From a bacterium (GTDB lineage Bacteria; Myxococcota_A; Bradymonadia; UBA7976; UBA1532): 64,000 nt of DNA. Position numbers and translations under genes: made by a program. The notes below the pieces were generated by a model, which was not told the origin of the DNA, did not search any database, and was given only the letters and a program-made list of their open reading frames with translations. Every line of letters starts with the position of its first letter. Position 1 is the stretch's first letter. Shown in pieces: positions 39,558-51,400 of the stretch. Location: positions 33,296 through 97,295 of the forward strand of contig JAUHXC010000041.1 in assembly GCA_030427205.1 (NCBI GenBank), in the 5' to 3' direction.

Positions 39558-40816
39558 CGGCCGGCCTCCAGTGTATCGTCGCCGTCGCCGTCGCCGTCGG
39601 CGGGCGCGGCGGCCGACGCGCCATCGAGGGCCAGCAGCGGAGCGAGATCGAGCGGCAACGCCCCGCGCAGCTCTTCGATGCGGGCGGCGAGCTGCTTGCC
39701 GGTGCGCGTGGGCGGCACCATCAGCGCGAGGTACAGCTCGGGCTCGTGGTCGAGGCCGGTCAGATCGGCCGCCGGCCAGCCTTCGGATTGCAGGGTTCGC
39801 ACCAGCCGCGCCGCCGCCCGCCGCACGGCTGGACCCGCAGGCGGGCCGTGGATCGCGACGCGGGTGCCGCCGCTGGCCGCGAAGACGCCGAGCATCGGCA
39901 CCACCGGCACCGGCTTGCCGTCGTCCATGACCTCGGCCACCGCGACCCCGTCGACGAGCACCACGTCGGCGTAGCCCACCGGGCTGAACCGCGGCAGGCC
40001 GCGCAATACGACGCGAGCCGGACCGATGCGGTGGCCCCAGACGATCTCGCCCTCGACGGGCGCGCCGGGATCGGCGGGCACCTTGATCGGCACCAGCTCG
40101 CCCTCGGCGGCGTAATCCCCCTGCCCGTCGGGCACGGTGAGCCCGATCTTCGCCCAGCAGGCCCGCGCGGTGGCCCAGTCGCGCAGGGCGACGGCGCAGA
40201 TGCCCAGGCTCCAGCGGGCGGCGGGCTCGTCGCGCACGTCGAGCACGAGCCGGAAGCAGTCGGCGGCCCCGGCGAAGTCGCCGGCGAGCTTGCGCACGAC
40301 GCCCAGGTTGAACTGCGCCGGCATGTCACCGGGCAGGGCCGCCGCGGCGGTCTCGATGAGCGGGCGGGCCGGCTCGACGAGCCCCCATTCGAGCAGCATG
40401 TGGCCCAGATCGCCGGCGAACTGCGGGCCCTTGTCTTCGGCGGTGCGGGCCAGGTGCCCGGCCACCTCGACGGCGCCGGCCCGATCGCCGATGCCGTGCA
40501 GCACCGTGCCGACCCAGTCCTGGGCGATGCGCCCGAGGCGATCGGGCGGCAGGTCGCTGTTCCACGCGGCTTCGAGCACATGCAGCGAGATCGGGTAGGC
40601 GCCGCGCTCGCGCAGGGCGTCGAGCAGCAGCTCGAGCGCGTCGGCCGAGCGGCCGTCGCACCAGCCGAGCAGCAGGTCGCCCAGCGCTTCGGGATCGTCG
40701 TCGCTGCCGCCGTCGAGTTCGGCGGCGACGAAGGCCTGCACGGCCTCTACGAGGTCGGCAGGCAGCCCGTCGGGCCAGGGGGCGGTCTCGGTGTTCGTCG
40801 AGGTCGGATCGGCCAT
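39554..40816 (-). CDS. TPR-like repeat protein
   Basis: The 420-residue protein has an acidic N-terminus and helical TPR-like repeats at about 60-220 (VLHGIGDRAGAVEVAGHLA, AQFNLGVVRKLAGDFAGAADCFRLVL, ARWSLGICAVALRDWATARACW). A mixed domain at about 225-400 follows, with GEIVWGHRIGPARVVLRGLP and VGYADVVLVDGV. The C-terminus is Asp/Gly-rich (DGDGDGDD). No catalytic motif was seen. It probably acts in protein-protein contacts in the cytoplasm, paired with the small membrane protein that overlaps its end. Confidence 0.75.
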   Translation of the reverse strand: MADPTSTNTETAPWPDGLPADLVEAVQAFVAAELDGGSDDDPEALGDLLLGWCDGRSADALELLLDALRERGAYPISLHVLEAAWNSDLPPDRLGRIAQDWVGTVLHGIGDRAGAVEVAGHLARTAEDKGPQFAGDLGHMLLEWGLVEPARPLIETAAAALPGDMPAQFNLGVVRKLAGDFAGAADCFRLVLDVRDEPAARWSLGICAVALRDWATARACWAKIGLTVPDGQGDYAAEGELVPIKVPADPGAPVEGEIVWGHRIGPARVVLRGLPRFSPVGYADVVLVDGVAVAEVMDDGKPVPVVPMLGVFAASGGTRVAIHGPPAGPAVRRAAARLVRTLQSEGWPAADLTGLDHEPELYLALMVPPTRTGKQLAARIEELRGALPLDLAPLLALDGASAAAPADGDGDGDDTLEAGR

Positions 40817-40896
40817 CGGGCGGCCTCCAGCGCGCTCTGGGGGCAGGTTTCGCGAGGGTTTCGGGGGCTCGGAGGGCGCAGGCGGCCCCCGACGGC

Positions 40897-42576
<1,680 letters not shown>

Positions 42577-42660
42577 CTCGCATCCTCGGGGGTGGTTCGG
42601 GGTTCGTGCGACGGGGGAGGATAGAGGGGCCGTGGCGGCACGGCAAGCCCTGCCGGCGGC

Positions 42661-43449
42661 TCAACCCTTGAAGCTGTTCTTCGTCTCGCGCAGCGCGGCC
42701 ATCGTGGCGACCGGATCGGCGCCGCCCATCGCCTTCTGCAGCGCCGGCTCGGCGACGCGCATGAAGGGGTTGTAGGTCTTCTCTTCGCCGATGGTCGACG
42801 GCACCGTCGAGGCGCCGGCCTCGCGGCGGGCGCGGGCCCATTCGAGCTTGCGGGTGATCGCCGGGTTGCCGGGCTCGGCGTGGGCGGCGAACTCGAGGTT
42901 CGAGACGGTGTATTCGTGGCCGCAGTAGACCCGGGTGTCGTCGGGCAGGGTCGCGAACACGGTGTTGAGCGCGTGGTGCATCTGCGCCGCGTCGCCTTCG
43001 AAGAAGCGGCCGCAGCCGCCGACGAAGAGCGTATCGCCGCAGAAGAGCGCGTCGCCCAGGGCCGGGTCGGGCTCGGCGAAGCGGTAGGCGATGTGGCCCT
43101 TGGTATGGCACGGCACCGCGAGGATCGTGGCCTTCAGGCCGCCGATGGCGATCGTCTCGCCGTCGCGCACCGCGCGGGTGATGCACGGGATGCGCTCGGC
43201 CTCGTCGGCCGAGCCGACGATCTCGACGCCGGGCAAGCGCGCGGCGAGCGCCTTGTTGCCGCCAGAGTGATCCCAGTGATGATGGGTGCACAGCACATGG
43301 GTGATCGCGGCGGTCTCGTCTTCGAGCGCCGCGAGCACCGCCTCGGGATCGGCCGGATCGATCAACGCCATGACCCCCGCCGCGTCGTCGATGACGACGT
43401 GACAGTAGTTCGCCATGCGCGGGATGATCGGGATCTGGCGGATGCGCAA
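42661..43449 (-). CDS. gloB: Hydroxyacylglutathione hydrolase-type metallo-beta-lactamase fold protein
   Basis: The 262-residue protein starts MRIRQIPIIPRMANYCHV, in line with GloB starts. It has the dimetal site THHHWDHSGG, the PCHTKGH ligand, GDTLFVGGCGRFFEG and CGHEYTVSNLEFA, where the Tyr/Asn and Lys region bind glutathione. The KTYNPFMR tail is also typical. Glyoxalase II hydrolyses S-lactoylglutathione formed by glyoxalase I in methylglyoxal detoxification. It is the second gene after a 43-residue basic protein gene on the same strand, eight bases away. Confidence 0.94.
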   Translation of the reverse strand: MRIRQIPIIPRMANYCHVVIDDAAGVMALIDPADPEAVLAALEDETAAITHVLCTHHHWDHSGGNKALAARLPGVEIVGSADEAERIPCITRAVRDGETIAIGGLKATILAVPCHTKGHIAYRFAEPDPALGDALFCGDTLFVGGCGRFFEGDAAQMHHALNTVFATLPDDTRVYCGHEYTVSNLEFAAHAEPGNPAITRKLEWARARREAGASTVPSTIGEEKTYNPFMRVAEPALQKAMGGADPVATMAALRETKNSFKG

Positions 43450-43457
43450 AGGCTGGC

Positions 43458-43589
43458 TCAGGTGCTGCTGAGCCGGCCGCCGCGCTTCTTGTGCAGAGCC
43501 TTGCCCTGGCGGAGGCGGGCCTTGCGCAGCTTGGCCTTGCGGGCCGCCTTGCGCTTCGCGGTGTTGTTGCGCTGCTTGCGGGTCTTCAT
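43458..43589 (-). CDS. 43-residue highly basic protein
   Basis: A short gene not covered by usual length limits: ATG 43589, preceded by GGAGA at good distance, runs to TGA 43458. The product begins MKTRKQRNNTAKRKAARKAK and has 19 Lys/Arg of 43 residues with no acidic residue. Such composition is typical of small ribosome-associated or nucleic-acid-binding proteins. I do not recognise it as a named ribosomal protein. It lies eight bases before gloB and is divergent from the MATE transporter gene. Confidence 0.7.
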   Translation of the reverse strand: MKTRKQRNNTAKRKAARKAKLRKARLRQGKALHKKRGGRLSST

Positions 43590-43720
43590 GGTCGTCTCCG
43601 GTCGGGTGTCGGTCGGCCGCGCATTGTGGGGGATCAGCGCGACGGGATCAAGTCTGTTCGCGGGGCTGGCGCCGCAGACCCGCTTGCTCTATCACGGCGG
43701 CCCGACGCGCCGGAGTGCCC

Positions 43721-45073
43721 GTGACCGCCGATGCCGCAGAGAAGACGCCGCTGACCCGCCGCGCGGTGCTGTCGACGGTGTGGCCGATCGTGCTGGCCAA
43801 CGCCTCGGCGCCGCTCTTGGGGCTGGCCGATACGGCGGTCATCGGGCGCACCGGGTCGGTCGAGGCGCTGGGCGCGATCGCGCTGGGCGCGCTGGTCTTC
43901 TCGTTCGTCTACTGGGGCTTCGGCTTCCTGCGCATGGCAACGACCGGCTTCGTGGCTCAGGCCGAGGGGGCGGGCGATCCGGCGGAGGTGCGGCTGTCGA
44001 TCGTGCGGCCGCTCGTCCTCGGGCTCGGCCTGGGGCTGGGGCTGTGGGTTGTGCAGTGGCCCATCGAGCGGGTCTCGCTGGCCATCCTCGACGGCACGCC
44101 GGCGGTGGAGGCGGACGCGGCGCGCTATATCTCCATCCGCATCTGGGGGGCGCCGGGCGCGCTGGCGACGTTCGCGCTCATCGGGGCCTTGATCGGCCTG
44201 GGCGAGACCCGGCGGCTGCTGGCGGTGCAGGTGGCGGTCAACGGGCTCAACATCGGGCTGGACGTGCTCTTCGCCGGGGTGATGGGCCTGGGCGCGGGCG
44301 GGGTCGCGCTGGGCACGGCGATCGCCGAGTGGGTCGGGCTCTTGCTGGCGGGCTGCATGGTGGTCGGCGCGCTGCGCCGGCGGGGCTTGTGGGGGCCGGT
44401 CGATCGAGCGGCGGTCTTCGATGCAGCCCGGCTGCGGGGCATGTTCCGCGCGCAGCTCGACATCATGGTGCGCACGCTGCTGCTGCTGGGCGGCTTCGGC
44501 TGGTTCACCAACGCCGGCGCGCGCTTCGGTGACGCGACGCTGGCGGCGAATCACATCCTGCTGCAGCTGGTGTCGTTCTCGGCGTTCGTGCTCGACGGCT
44601 ACGCCTTCGTCGCCGAGTCGTGGATCGGGCGGGCCCGGGGCGCGGGTGATCGGGTGGCGTTCGACCGGGCGCTGTGGCGCACGTCGGAGCTGGCGCTGGT
44701 CTCGGCGGTGCTGCTGGGGCTGGCGATCGTCTTCGGCGGGCAGTGGGCGGTGTTCGCGCTGACCGATCTGCCGGCGGTGCGTACGCTGGCGCTGGATCAC
44801 ATGGCCTGGGCGGCGCTGTACGTGGCCCTGTCGGCGGGCGCCTTTCAGCTGGACGGGGTGTTCATCGGCGCGACCCGCACCCGGGCGATGCGCGACGCGT
44901 CGTTCTGGGCGCTGGTGGGCTTCCTCGCGCTGTCGTGGCCGGCCATGGCGCGGCTGGGCAACGACGGGCTGTGGCTGGCTTTCGTGGTGTACGTGGTGCT
45001 GCGGGCGCTCACCTTGCTGGTGAAGCTGCCGGCGCTGAGGCGGGATGTGGGGGATGGGCCGACCGGCGGTTGA
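43721..45073 (+). CDS. MATE-family efflux transporter (DinF-like)
   Basis: About 450 residues with twelve predicted TM helices in two six-helix halves. The N-terminal WPIVLANASAPLLGLADTAVIG and the internal repeat at about 225-260 (MFRAQLDIMVRTLLLLGGF) are the MATE signatures. The DinF subgroup is suggested by length and by AVIGRTGSVEALGAIALGALVF. It exports cationic compounds in exchange for Na or protons. GTG 43721 is favoured because GGAG lies five bases upstream; GTG 43715 overlaps that site. Confidence 0.9.
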   Translation: MTADAAEKTPLTRRAVLSTVWPIVLANASAPLLGLADTAVIGRTGSVEALGAIALGALVFSFVYWGFGFLRMATTGFVAQAEGAGDPAEVRLSIVRPLVLGLGLGLGLWVVQWPIERVSLAILDGTPAVEADAARYISIRIWGAPGALATFALIGALIGLGETRRLLAVQVAVNGLNIGLDVLFAGVMGLGAGGVALGTAIAEWVGLLLAGCMVVGALRRRGLWGPVDRAAVFDAARLRGMFRAQLDIMVRTLLLLGGFGWFTNAGARFGDATLAANHILLQLVSFSAFVLDGYAFVAESWIGRARGAGDRVAFDRALWRTSELALVSAVLLGLAIVFGGQWAVFALTDLPAVRTLALDHMAWAALYVALSAGAFQLDGVFIGATRTRAMRDASFWALVGFLALSWPAMARLGNDGLWLAFVVYVVLRALTLLVKLPALRRDVGDGPTGG

Positions 45074-45103
45074 GCCACCGGTCGGGCCGAGCGTGGGACC
45101 GGA

Positions 45104-48100
45104 TCAGGGCAGCGGGATGGCCACCCAGCAGTCGGGCGGCTGCACCCGCTGGCCGAGGAACTCGTCCCACTCTTCCCGCGGGGGGCAGGCGGGGAAGTTC
45201 GCCGCGCCGAGGATCTCGCACTCGCCTTCGGGGTTGGCGCCGAGGTCGGTGGGCACCACCTGCAGCGAGTAGTCGATGCGCTCGTCGTCGGCGAACTGGT
45301 TGGCCAAGACCTGCAGCAGCACCGGCGCGGCGACGCTGCCGCCGCGGATGTTGACGCACTGGTGGTTGCCGGCGTTGAGCCCGCTGCTGGCGTTGCCGCT
45401 GCCCGGGTCCTCGGGCAGGTCGGGCGCGACGGCGTTGAGCACCAGCCGACCCTCGATGGGGTTGGAGTAGTTGATGATCACCGTGCGGTCTTCGCCGGCG
45501 GGCACCTCGATCTCGTACCAGTCGCCGTTGCGCCGCTCGTCGCCGCAGATCCAGGTGTCGCAGATGCCGCGCTCGCCGGCGCCGAGGGAGGTGGCGCGGG
45601 CCATGTCGTCGTTGTTATTGCCCCGCTCCTGCCAGTCGGGCCCGCACTCTTCGGTGGGGGTCACGGTGACCCGCACCTGATAGGGGCCCTCGTTGGGGTC
45701 GTCGTGGCCCACGCGCAGCAGGAAGTCGCCGGTCTGGTCGCCGACGAAGGGCCGGCGCAGGTTGACCATCTCGAAGTCGACCCGGCTGCTGGCCGAGACC
45801 TCGAGCGGCGGGGTGCAGCTGCGCTCGATGCACGCCGCCCGGCCGCGGTCGCACTGGTCGGCCCGCTGGCAGGCGGCGCCGCCCTCGGCGCCCTCGCTGG
45901 GGAAGACGTCGAGGTCGACGTCGGCCCGGGTGCGGTCGAAGTCGTCGATCATCACGCACAGGCTCGAGCCGGGCTGGGCGACGTTGAAGCTGTACCAGTC
46001 CTCGTCGCTCTCGGCGCCGACGTCGCAGATGTAGCCTTCGGCGTTCTCCCAGCGGCGGCCGTCGCCGTCGACGTCGGTCAGCTCGGTGGCGGTCGTCGGG
46101 CGGTCGTTGCGGCCGTCGGCTTCGGCCACGTCGTTGGCGCAGACGCCGTCGGCGGGGCTGAGCCGCTGCACGAAGAGCTGGTACGGACCCTGGGCCCCGT
46201 CGAGGCCGGAGACCTGCACGCACCAGTTGCCGCCGACCACGTTGACCACCCGCGCCGGCTGGGGCATGTCGCCGTCTTCGACGCCGCGGCCTTCACGGCC
46301 GTTGAAGACCCCGCGGGCGTCGAGGAACTGCAGCCCGAGCTCGCCGTTGACCGCCGCCTCGGGCGAGATGGTCCACGCCTCGATGGTCTCGCCCATCTCG
46401 GCGGCGAAGCAGAAGGTGTCGACGTCGGGGTCGCCGACGTTGCAGATGGCCGTCTCGAGCGGCACCTCGTAGGGCGCGTCGAGCGCGAAGTCGTCGAGCA
46501 GCACCGCGGTGGCCAGGTCGTCATTGGGCTCGGTGCCGTCGTCGGTGCCGCAGATGTCGGCGTTCTCGCGCACGATCTGCAGCCGGTACTCGGCGACGGC
46601 GTCGGGCGAGCCGCCGCGCACCTGCAGGTACCACTCGTCGCTGCCCACGAAGACCCCCTCGTTGAGGTCGGCGCGGAACTGGTAGTTATTGGCCGCGTTG
46701 AGCCGGATGTTGGCCTGGGCGGCGTTGATGGTCGAGGGGTAGAGCGCCGCCTCGATGTCGGCGTCGTTGGGCGTCGGCGTCAGCTGGATCTGCAGCCCGT
46801 CGTTGGGGCTGAGGTCGAGCCGGAAGTGGTCGACGTCGCCGGGGCAGATGTTGCGGTTGTTGAAGGTCGAGCCGCGCACGCCGACGGGGCTGGCCCCGTC
46901 GCGGTCGTTGTCGAGGGGTTCGGCCTCGTCGGGGAAGCAGGCGGTGCCCGCGTCGACCACGTTCACCAGGACCCGGTACTCCATGCGCCGCAGCGGGTCG
47001 TTGCCCGGCGCGTAGACCTCGATGTAGTAGGTCGCCGGCCGCTGGATCAGCTCGCCGAGGGCCGGGTACTCGATGCGCTCGGGGATCTCGAGGGTCGCCG
47101 CCTGCAGCGGGCCGTCGACGACCTCTTCGCCGTGCAGCCGCAGGTCGAGGTTGCCCGCTTCGGGGTCGTACTCCAGGTCGATCTGCATGCGCTCGCCGGC
47201 CTCGAGCTCGATGACGTAGAAGTCGACGTTGTCGCCGCAGATGACGCGGCCGTCGACCTGTCCGATGCGCCGGTCGTCGGCCTGCACCAGCTCGATCTCG
47301 GTGGCGTTCTCGAAGTCGTCGTTGGGCTCGCCGCTCAGGCCGCCCTCGGTCTCGTCGTCGCGGCAGCCGATGATGCAGCGGTTGCTGTCGGCCTCGCAGT
47401 AGCGGTCGGGGTCGCAGTCGTCGTGCGCGAAGCAGTCTTCGAGGCAGTTGAAGGTGATCGGGTCGCAGTACTCGCCGGCCAGGCAGCCGCCGGGCTCACC
47501 TTCGCCGGCGCGCACGTCGCAGCGCTCGACGCACGCGTTCTCGATGCACTGCTGGCCGTCGGGGCAGTTGTCGGGGTCTTCGCGGCAGCCGAGCACGCAG
47601 AGGTTGGTGTCCTCGTCGCAGTAGCGCTCGTCGGGGCAGTCTTCGTCGGTGACGCACATCTGGGTCTCGCAGGTGTGCTTGTCGGGGTCGCAGAACTCCG
47701 ACTCCAGGCACAGCAGCTCGGGCTGCTCGAGCCGGCAGCCGTCGGCGCAGCGGCCGTCCTCGGTGTTGCAGTACTGGTCGAGCGGGCAGTCGGAGTCGAT
47801 CGTGCACTGGTCGCCGCACGGGTTCTGCTCGCAGGTGGCGACCCCGGCGATGACCTCGCCGCCGCCGTCGGCGCAGAGCTCGGGCAGCTCGGCGGTGCAG
47901 GCGTCGGCGTTGCAGCAGGGGTAGACCGGCTCGCAGTCGCGGGTGGCGGTATTGCAGATCAGCGGCCGGCCGTCTTCGTCGGGCTCGCCGCAGTCACCGC
48001 CCTCGCGGCAGCCGTCTTCGCACATGCCGGCGTTGCAGTATTGACCGGCCTCGCAGGCGTCGTCGTCGGCGCAGGGTTCGGGCAGGCACTCGCGGCTCGC

Positions 48101-48421
48101 GCCGTCGCAGACCTCGCCCTCGGGGCAGCTGTCGGGGTCGGTGCGACAGCCGCCCTCACACTCGCCGATGTTGGCGCCCATGGGCACGTTGCAGAAGTCG
48201 TCGGGGCCACACTGGTCGTCGCGCAGGCACGGCATGCCGACCCCGCCGCCCTCCCCGCCGTCGCCGCCCTGGCCCATGTCGTCGCGGTCCATGCCGCCGG
48301 TGCCGCCACCGCCGCCGTCGTCCCCGCCGGGGTTGGTGCCGGCCTGGTCGTCACAGCCCAGGGCGAACGTGATCAGAGCGCCGCATACAAGCGTGCGCCC
48401 GAGTCGAAGAATTTCTTTCAC
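45104..48421 (-). CDS. Giant lipoprotein with Cys-rich N-terminal half and five PPC-like domains
   Basis: The 1105-residue protein starts at GTG 48421 (GGGGGGTCC upstream) with a lipoprotein signal (FALGC). A Gly/Asp linker is followed by about ten Cys-rich modules of the type CxxDxDCPxxxYCNxxxxxC up to about residue 355. Then come five domains of the pre-peptidase C-terminal kind, each introduced by an EPNDDxxxAT line and containing GDVDxFxxxL or DEDWYSFNV. PPC domains aid secretion or substrate binding of secreted enzymes, but no peptidase is present here. Its relative at 52829 has the same plan. It is probably co-transcribed with the PKD protein gene that ends 48 bases upstream. Confidence 0.85.
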   Translation of the reverse strand: MKEILRLGRTLVCGALITFALGCDDQAGTNPGGDDGGGGGTGGMDRDDMGQGGDGGEGGGVGMPCLRDDQCGPDDFCNVPMGANIGECEGGCRTDPDSCPEGEVCDGASRECLPEPCADDDACEAGQYCNAGMCEDGCREGGDCGEPDEDGRPLICNTATRDCEPVYPCCNADACTAELPELCADGGGEVIAGVATCEQNPCGDQCTIDSDCPLDQYCNTEDGRCADGCRLEQPELLCLESEFCDPDKHTCETQMCVTDEDCPDERYCDEDTNLCVLGCREDPDNCPDGQQCIENACVERCDVRAGEGEPGGCLAGEYCDPITFNCLEDCFAHDDCDPDRYCEADSNRCIIGCRDDETEGGLSGEPNDDFENATEIELVQADDRRIGQVDGRVICGDNVDFYVIELEAGERMQIDLEYDPEAGNLDLRLHGEEVVDGPLQAATLEIPERIEYPALGELIQRPATYYIEVYAPGNDPLRRMEYRVLVNVVDAGTACFPDEAEPLDNDRDGASPVGVRGSTFNNRNICPGDVDHFRLDLSPNDGLQIQLTPTPNDADIEAALYPSTINAAQANIRLNAANNYQFRADLNEGVFVGSDEWYLQVRGGSPDAVAEYRLQIVRENADICGTDDGTEPNDDLATAVLLDDFALDAPYEVPLETAICNVGDPDVDTFCFAAEMGETIEAWTISPEAAVNGELGLQFLDARGVFNGREGRGVEDGDMPQPARVVNVVGGNWCVQVSGLDGAQGPYQLFVQRLSPADGVCANDVAEADGRNDRPTTATELTDVDGDGRRWENAEGYICDVGAESDEDWYSFNVAQPGSSLCVMIDDFDRTRADVDLDVFPSEGAEGGAACQRADQCDRGRAACIERSCTPPLEVSASSRVDFEMVNLRRPFVGDQTGDFLLRVGHDDPNEGPYQVRVTVTPTEECGPDWQERGNNNDDMARATSLGAGERGICDTWICGDERRNGDWYEIEVPAGEDRTVIINYSNPIEGRLVLNAVAPDLPEDPGSGNASSGLNAGNHQCVNIRGGSVAAPVLLQVLANQFADDERIDYSLQVVPTDLGANPEGECEILGAANFPACPPREEWDEFLGQRVQPPDCWVAIPLP

Positions 48422-48469
48422 CGGACCCCCCGTCGGTGGATTGGGTGCGTTCTCGCGATGGTGCCCGGA

Positions 48470-51400
48470 CTACTCGAGGGCCACGAACGCCGTCAGCCAC
48501 CGGATTCGGGTGGCGCCCGCGTTGCGCAGCCGGCCGAGTACGCCGGGCGACAGGTTCTCGATTCGGGTCGGTGAGGCGACGACCAGCGCGCCGCCGCCGA
48601 GGATCTGTTCGTCGGCGGTGGTGAGGGCCTGGGCCTCGATGAGCAGGTCGGCCGAGCGGACGTCGCCGTCGTCGGTGACCTCGAGCAGCGCGTCGCCGGT
48701 GGCGACGTAGAGCGTCTCGCCCTGGTACGTCAGGTCGCGGGGCGCGAAGCTCAACGGCACGCCGTCACCCGCGTCGCGGCCCCCGGCGACGTCGGACGCG
48801 TTCATCCGATAGATGCGGCGGGTCTTGGCGTCGGCGACGTGCAGCCAGCCGGTGGGCGCCGCGGCGATGCGGGTGAGCACGCCGCCGGTCTGGATCGAGC
48901 CCAGCACGGCGTCCTGCCCGGCGAGCGCGGCGGCGGCGTCGACGATGGCCACATGACCCCCGCGGCGGCCGATGACCGCCAGCGTGGCCCCGGCGATGCC
49001 GTCGAAGCCGTCGGGCAGCCAGACGACGTCGGTCGGCGTCTGCACCGGCGCGAGGTCGACGGTGCCGACCACCTTGAGCGTCTCGATCTCGATGATCGAC
49101 ATGTCGTTGGAGCCGGCGTTGACGACCCAGACGTAGCCCATGCCGGTCGCGACCGAGGCGGGGCGGCTGCCGACCGGGATGCGCCGCACCGGCGTCGGCT
49201 GCAGGCGGCCGGAGGTCTGCACCACCGCGACCCGATCGGAGCCGGGCACGGCGGCGAAGACGAAGCGGCCGTCGGGCGCCGCGGCGACGCCGCCGACCCC
49301 GAGGCCGAGCTCGACCTCGGCGACGGCGCGGAAGTCGTCGGCGCCGTAGTCGTAGATGGTCATCACGCCGCGCCCGGCGGTGCCGCCCACCGCGGCCAGC
49401 CGCGGGGTGCCGCCTTCGTCGACGATGATGCTGATGTTGCGGGTCCGGTCGGAGCGCGGCACCTCGACCGCCGCCGCCCGCACCTGCAGGGTGTAGCGCC
49501 CGGCCTGGTAGTAGGTCGGGGTCCAGGTCATGCGCACGATCCGATCGGCGGGGCCGTCTTCGAGCACCTCGACCTCGGCCCCCGGCGGCTGGCCGGGGAT
49601 GTTGATCTGCAGCGTGGCCGGGTCTTCGCCGAGCAGCGGCGCCTCGACGGCCACGTCGACGACCAGCTCGACGCCCTCGCGGGTGGTCTGCGGCTCGACG
49701 ATGGCGATGCGCGGCGCGGCGGCGGTGACCTCGACCTCGATCTCCGCCTCGGCGGTGCCGCCGTCGGCGTCCTCGACGAGCACGGTCACGGTGTACTCGC
49801 CGATGGCGTTGTAGCGATGGTCGGGCCGCAGCCGGGTATCGGGCGGGCTGCCGTCGCCGAAGTCCCACTCGACGACCCGCGGCGGCAGGTCGGCTTCGAC
49901 GTCGCCGACGACCGCGGCGACCTGCGGGTTGCCGTTCTGCGGCACGTTGCCGTCGATGACGGTGACGAACTGCACCTGCTGGCCCAGTTCGAACTGCAGC
50001 TCGTTGGCCCGCAGCTCGACGGTCGGGTCGCGGTTGGCCACCCGGGCGACGAGGGTCGCCTGCTCGGTGCTGCCGTCCTGGTCCTGTACGGTGACCCGCA
50101 CCTGGTAGTCGCCATTGTCGGCGTAGCTGTACTCGACGCGGGGCTCGTCGCTGACGAGCGGCGGGCTGCCGTCGCCGAAGTCGAAGGTGTAGCGCACGAT
50201 GGCGTCGGCGCCCTCGGCGCTGTCCGAGGCGTCGAACTCCACCGGCTCGCCTTCGTAGCCGGTCTGCTCGCCGCCGGCGTAGAGCACCTCGAGCGCCGCG
50301 GTCGGCCGGGTATCGGCCACGTCGATGTCGAAGCTGCAGCGGGCGTCGTTGTCTTCGTCGAAGACGGTCATGTTGACGGTGTACAGCCCGTTGCCGCGGA
50401 AGGTGTGCAGCACCGGCGCCGGCTGGGCGACGTTGAAGTTGTCGACGACCACCGGCGGCTCGCCGTCGCCGAAGTCCCACTCGATGCGCACGATGGGGTC
50501 GGCCGGGCCGCCGGGGCGCGAGCCGAGCGCGTCGAAGGCCAGCTCTTCGCCCTCGACCGCTTCTTCGGGGCCGGCGCAGCGGGCGATTGGGCTCAGGTCG
50601 GCGATGGACAGCTCGAAGCAGTCGGTCGTCGCGTCGCCGTCCTCGTCGGTCACGGTGAGGCAGACCTCGTAGTCGCCCTCGTCGTCGAAGACGAACTCCG
50701 GCGAGCGCAGCAGCGGGCCGTTGTCGGCCAGCAGCGGCTCACCGGCCTGGCCGACGCGGCGGATGGCCCAGGCGAAGTCCACGAGCGGGTCGGAGTCGCT
50801 GCCCGCGCGGCTCTCGCCGGCGGTCATCACGATCGTCTCGCCTTCGACGAGCTCGTCTTCGTCGTTGAGGGTGCCGATGCCCTCGACGACCGGCTCGACC
50901 TCGGCGACGGTCACGATCGCCTGGCACTCGGCGCTGGAGTCGATGTCTTCGAGCTCCAGGGTGACGGTGAACTCACCGGCCTGGCGGTAGATGTGGGCCG
51001 GGCGCGGCAGGTCGTCACCGCGCTGGGGGTTGACCTGGTCGCCGAAGTCCCAGTTCCAGGCGACGAGCGGGTCGCTGGGGTGGCCGGCGGTGGACGCGCT
51101 GGCGTCGAAGACGATCGCCTCGCCCTCGAGGGCCTCGTACGGGCCGCCGATCTGGCAGTCGGGGTCGATGTCCTCGACGGTCACCGACGCTTCGGCGAGG
51201 GCCTCGGCGCCGTTGCCGGCGGTGACCCGCAGCGACACGGAGAACTCACCGTCGGCGTCGGTCTCGAGGGCGACGGGCGCCGCCACGCCGCCGAGGGCCG
51301 GGAAGACCTCGAGCAGATCGATCTCGCCGTTGCCGTTGATGTCGACCGGCGGATCCCACATGCCGTTGTTATTGCGGTCGGCCTCGAACGGATCCTCGAT

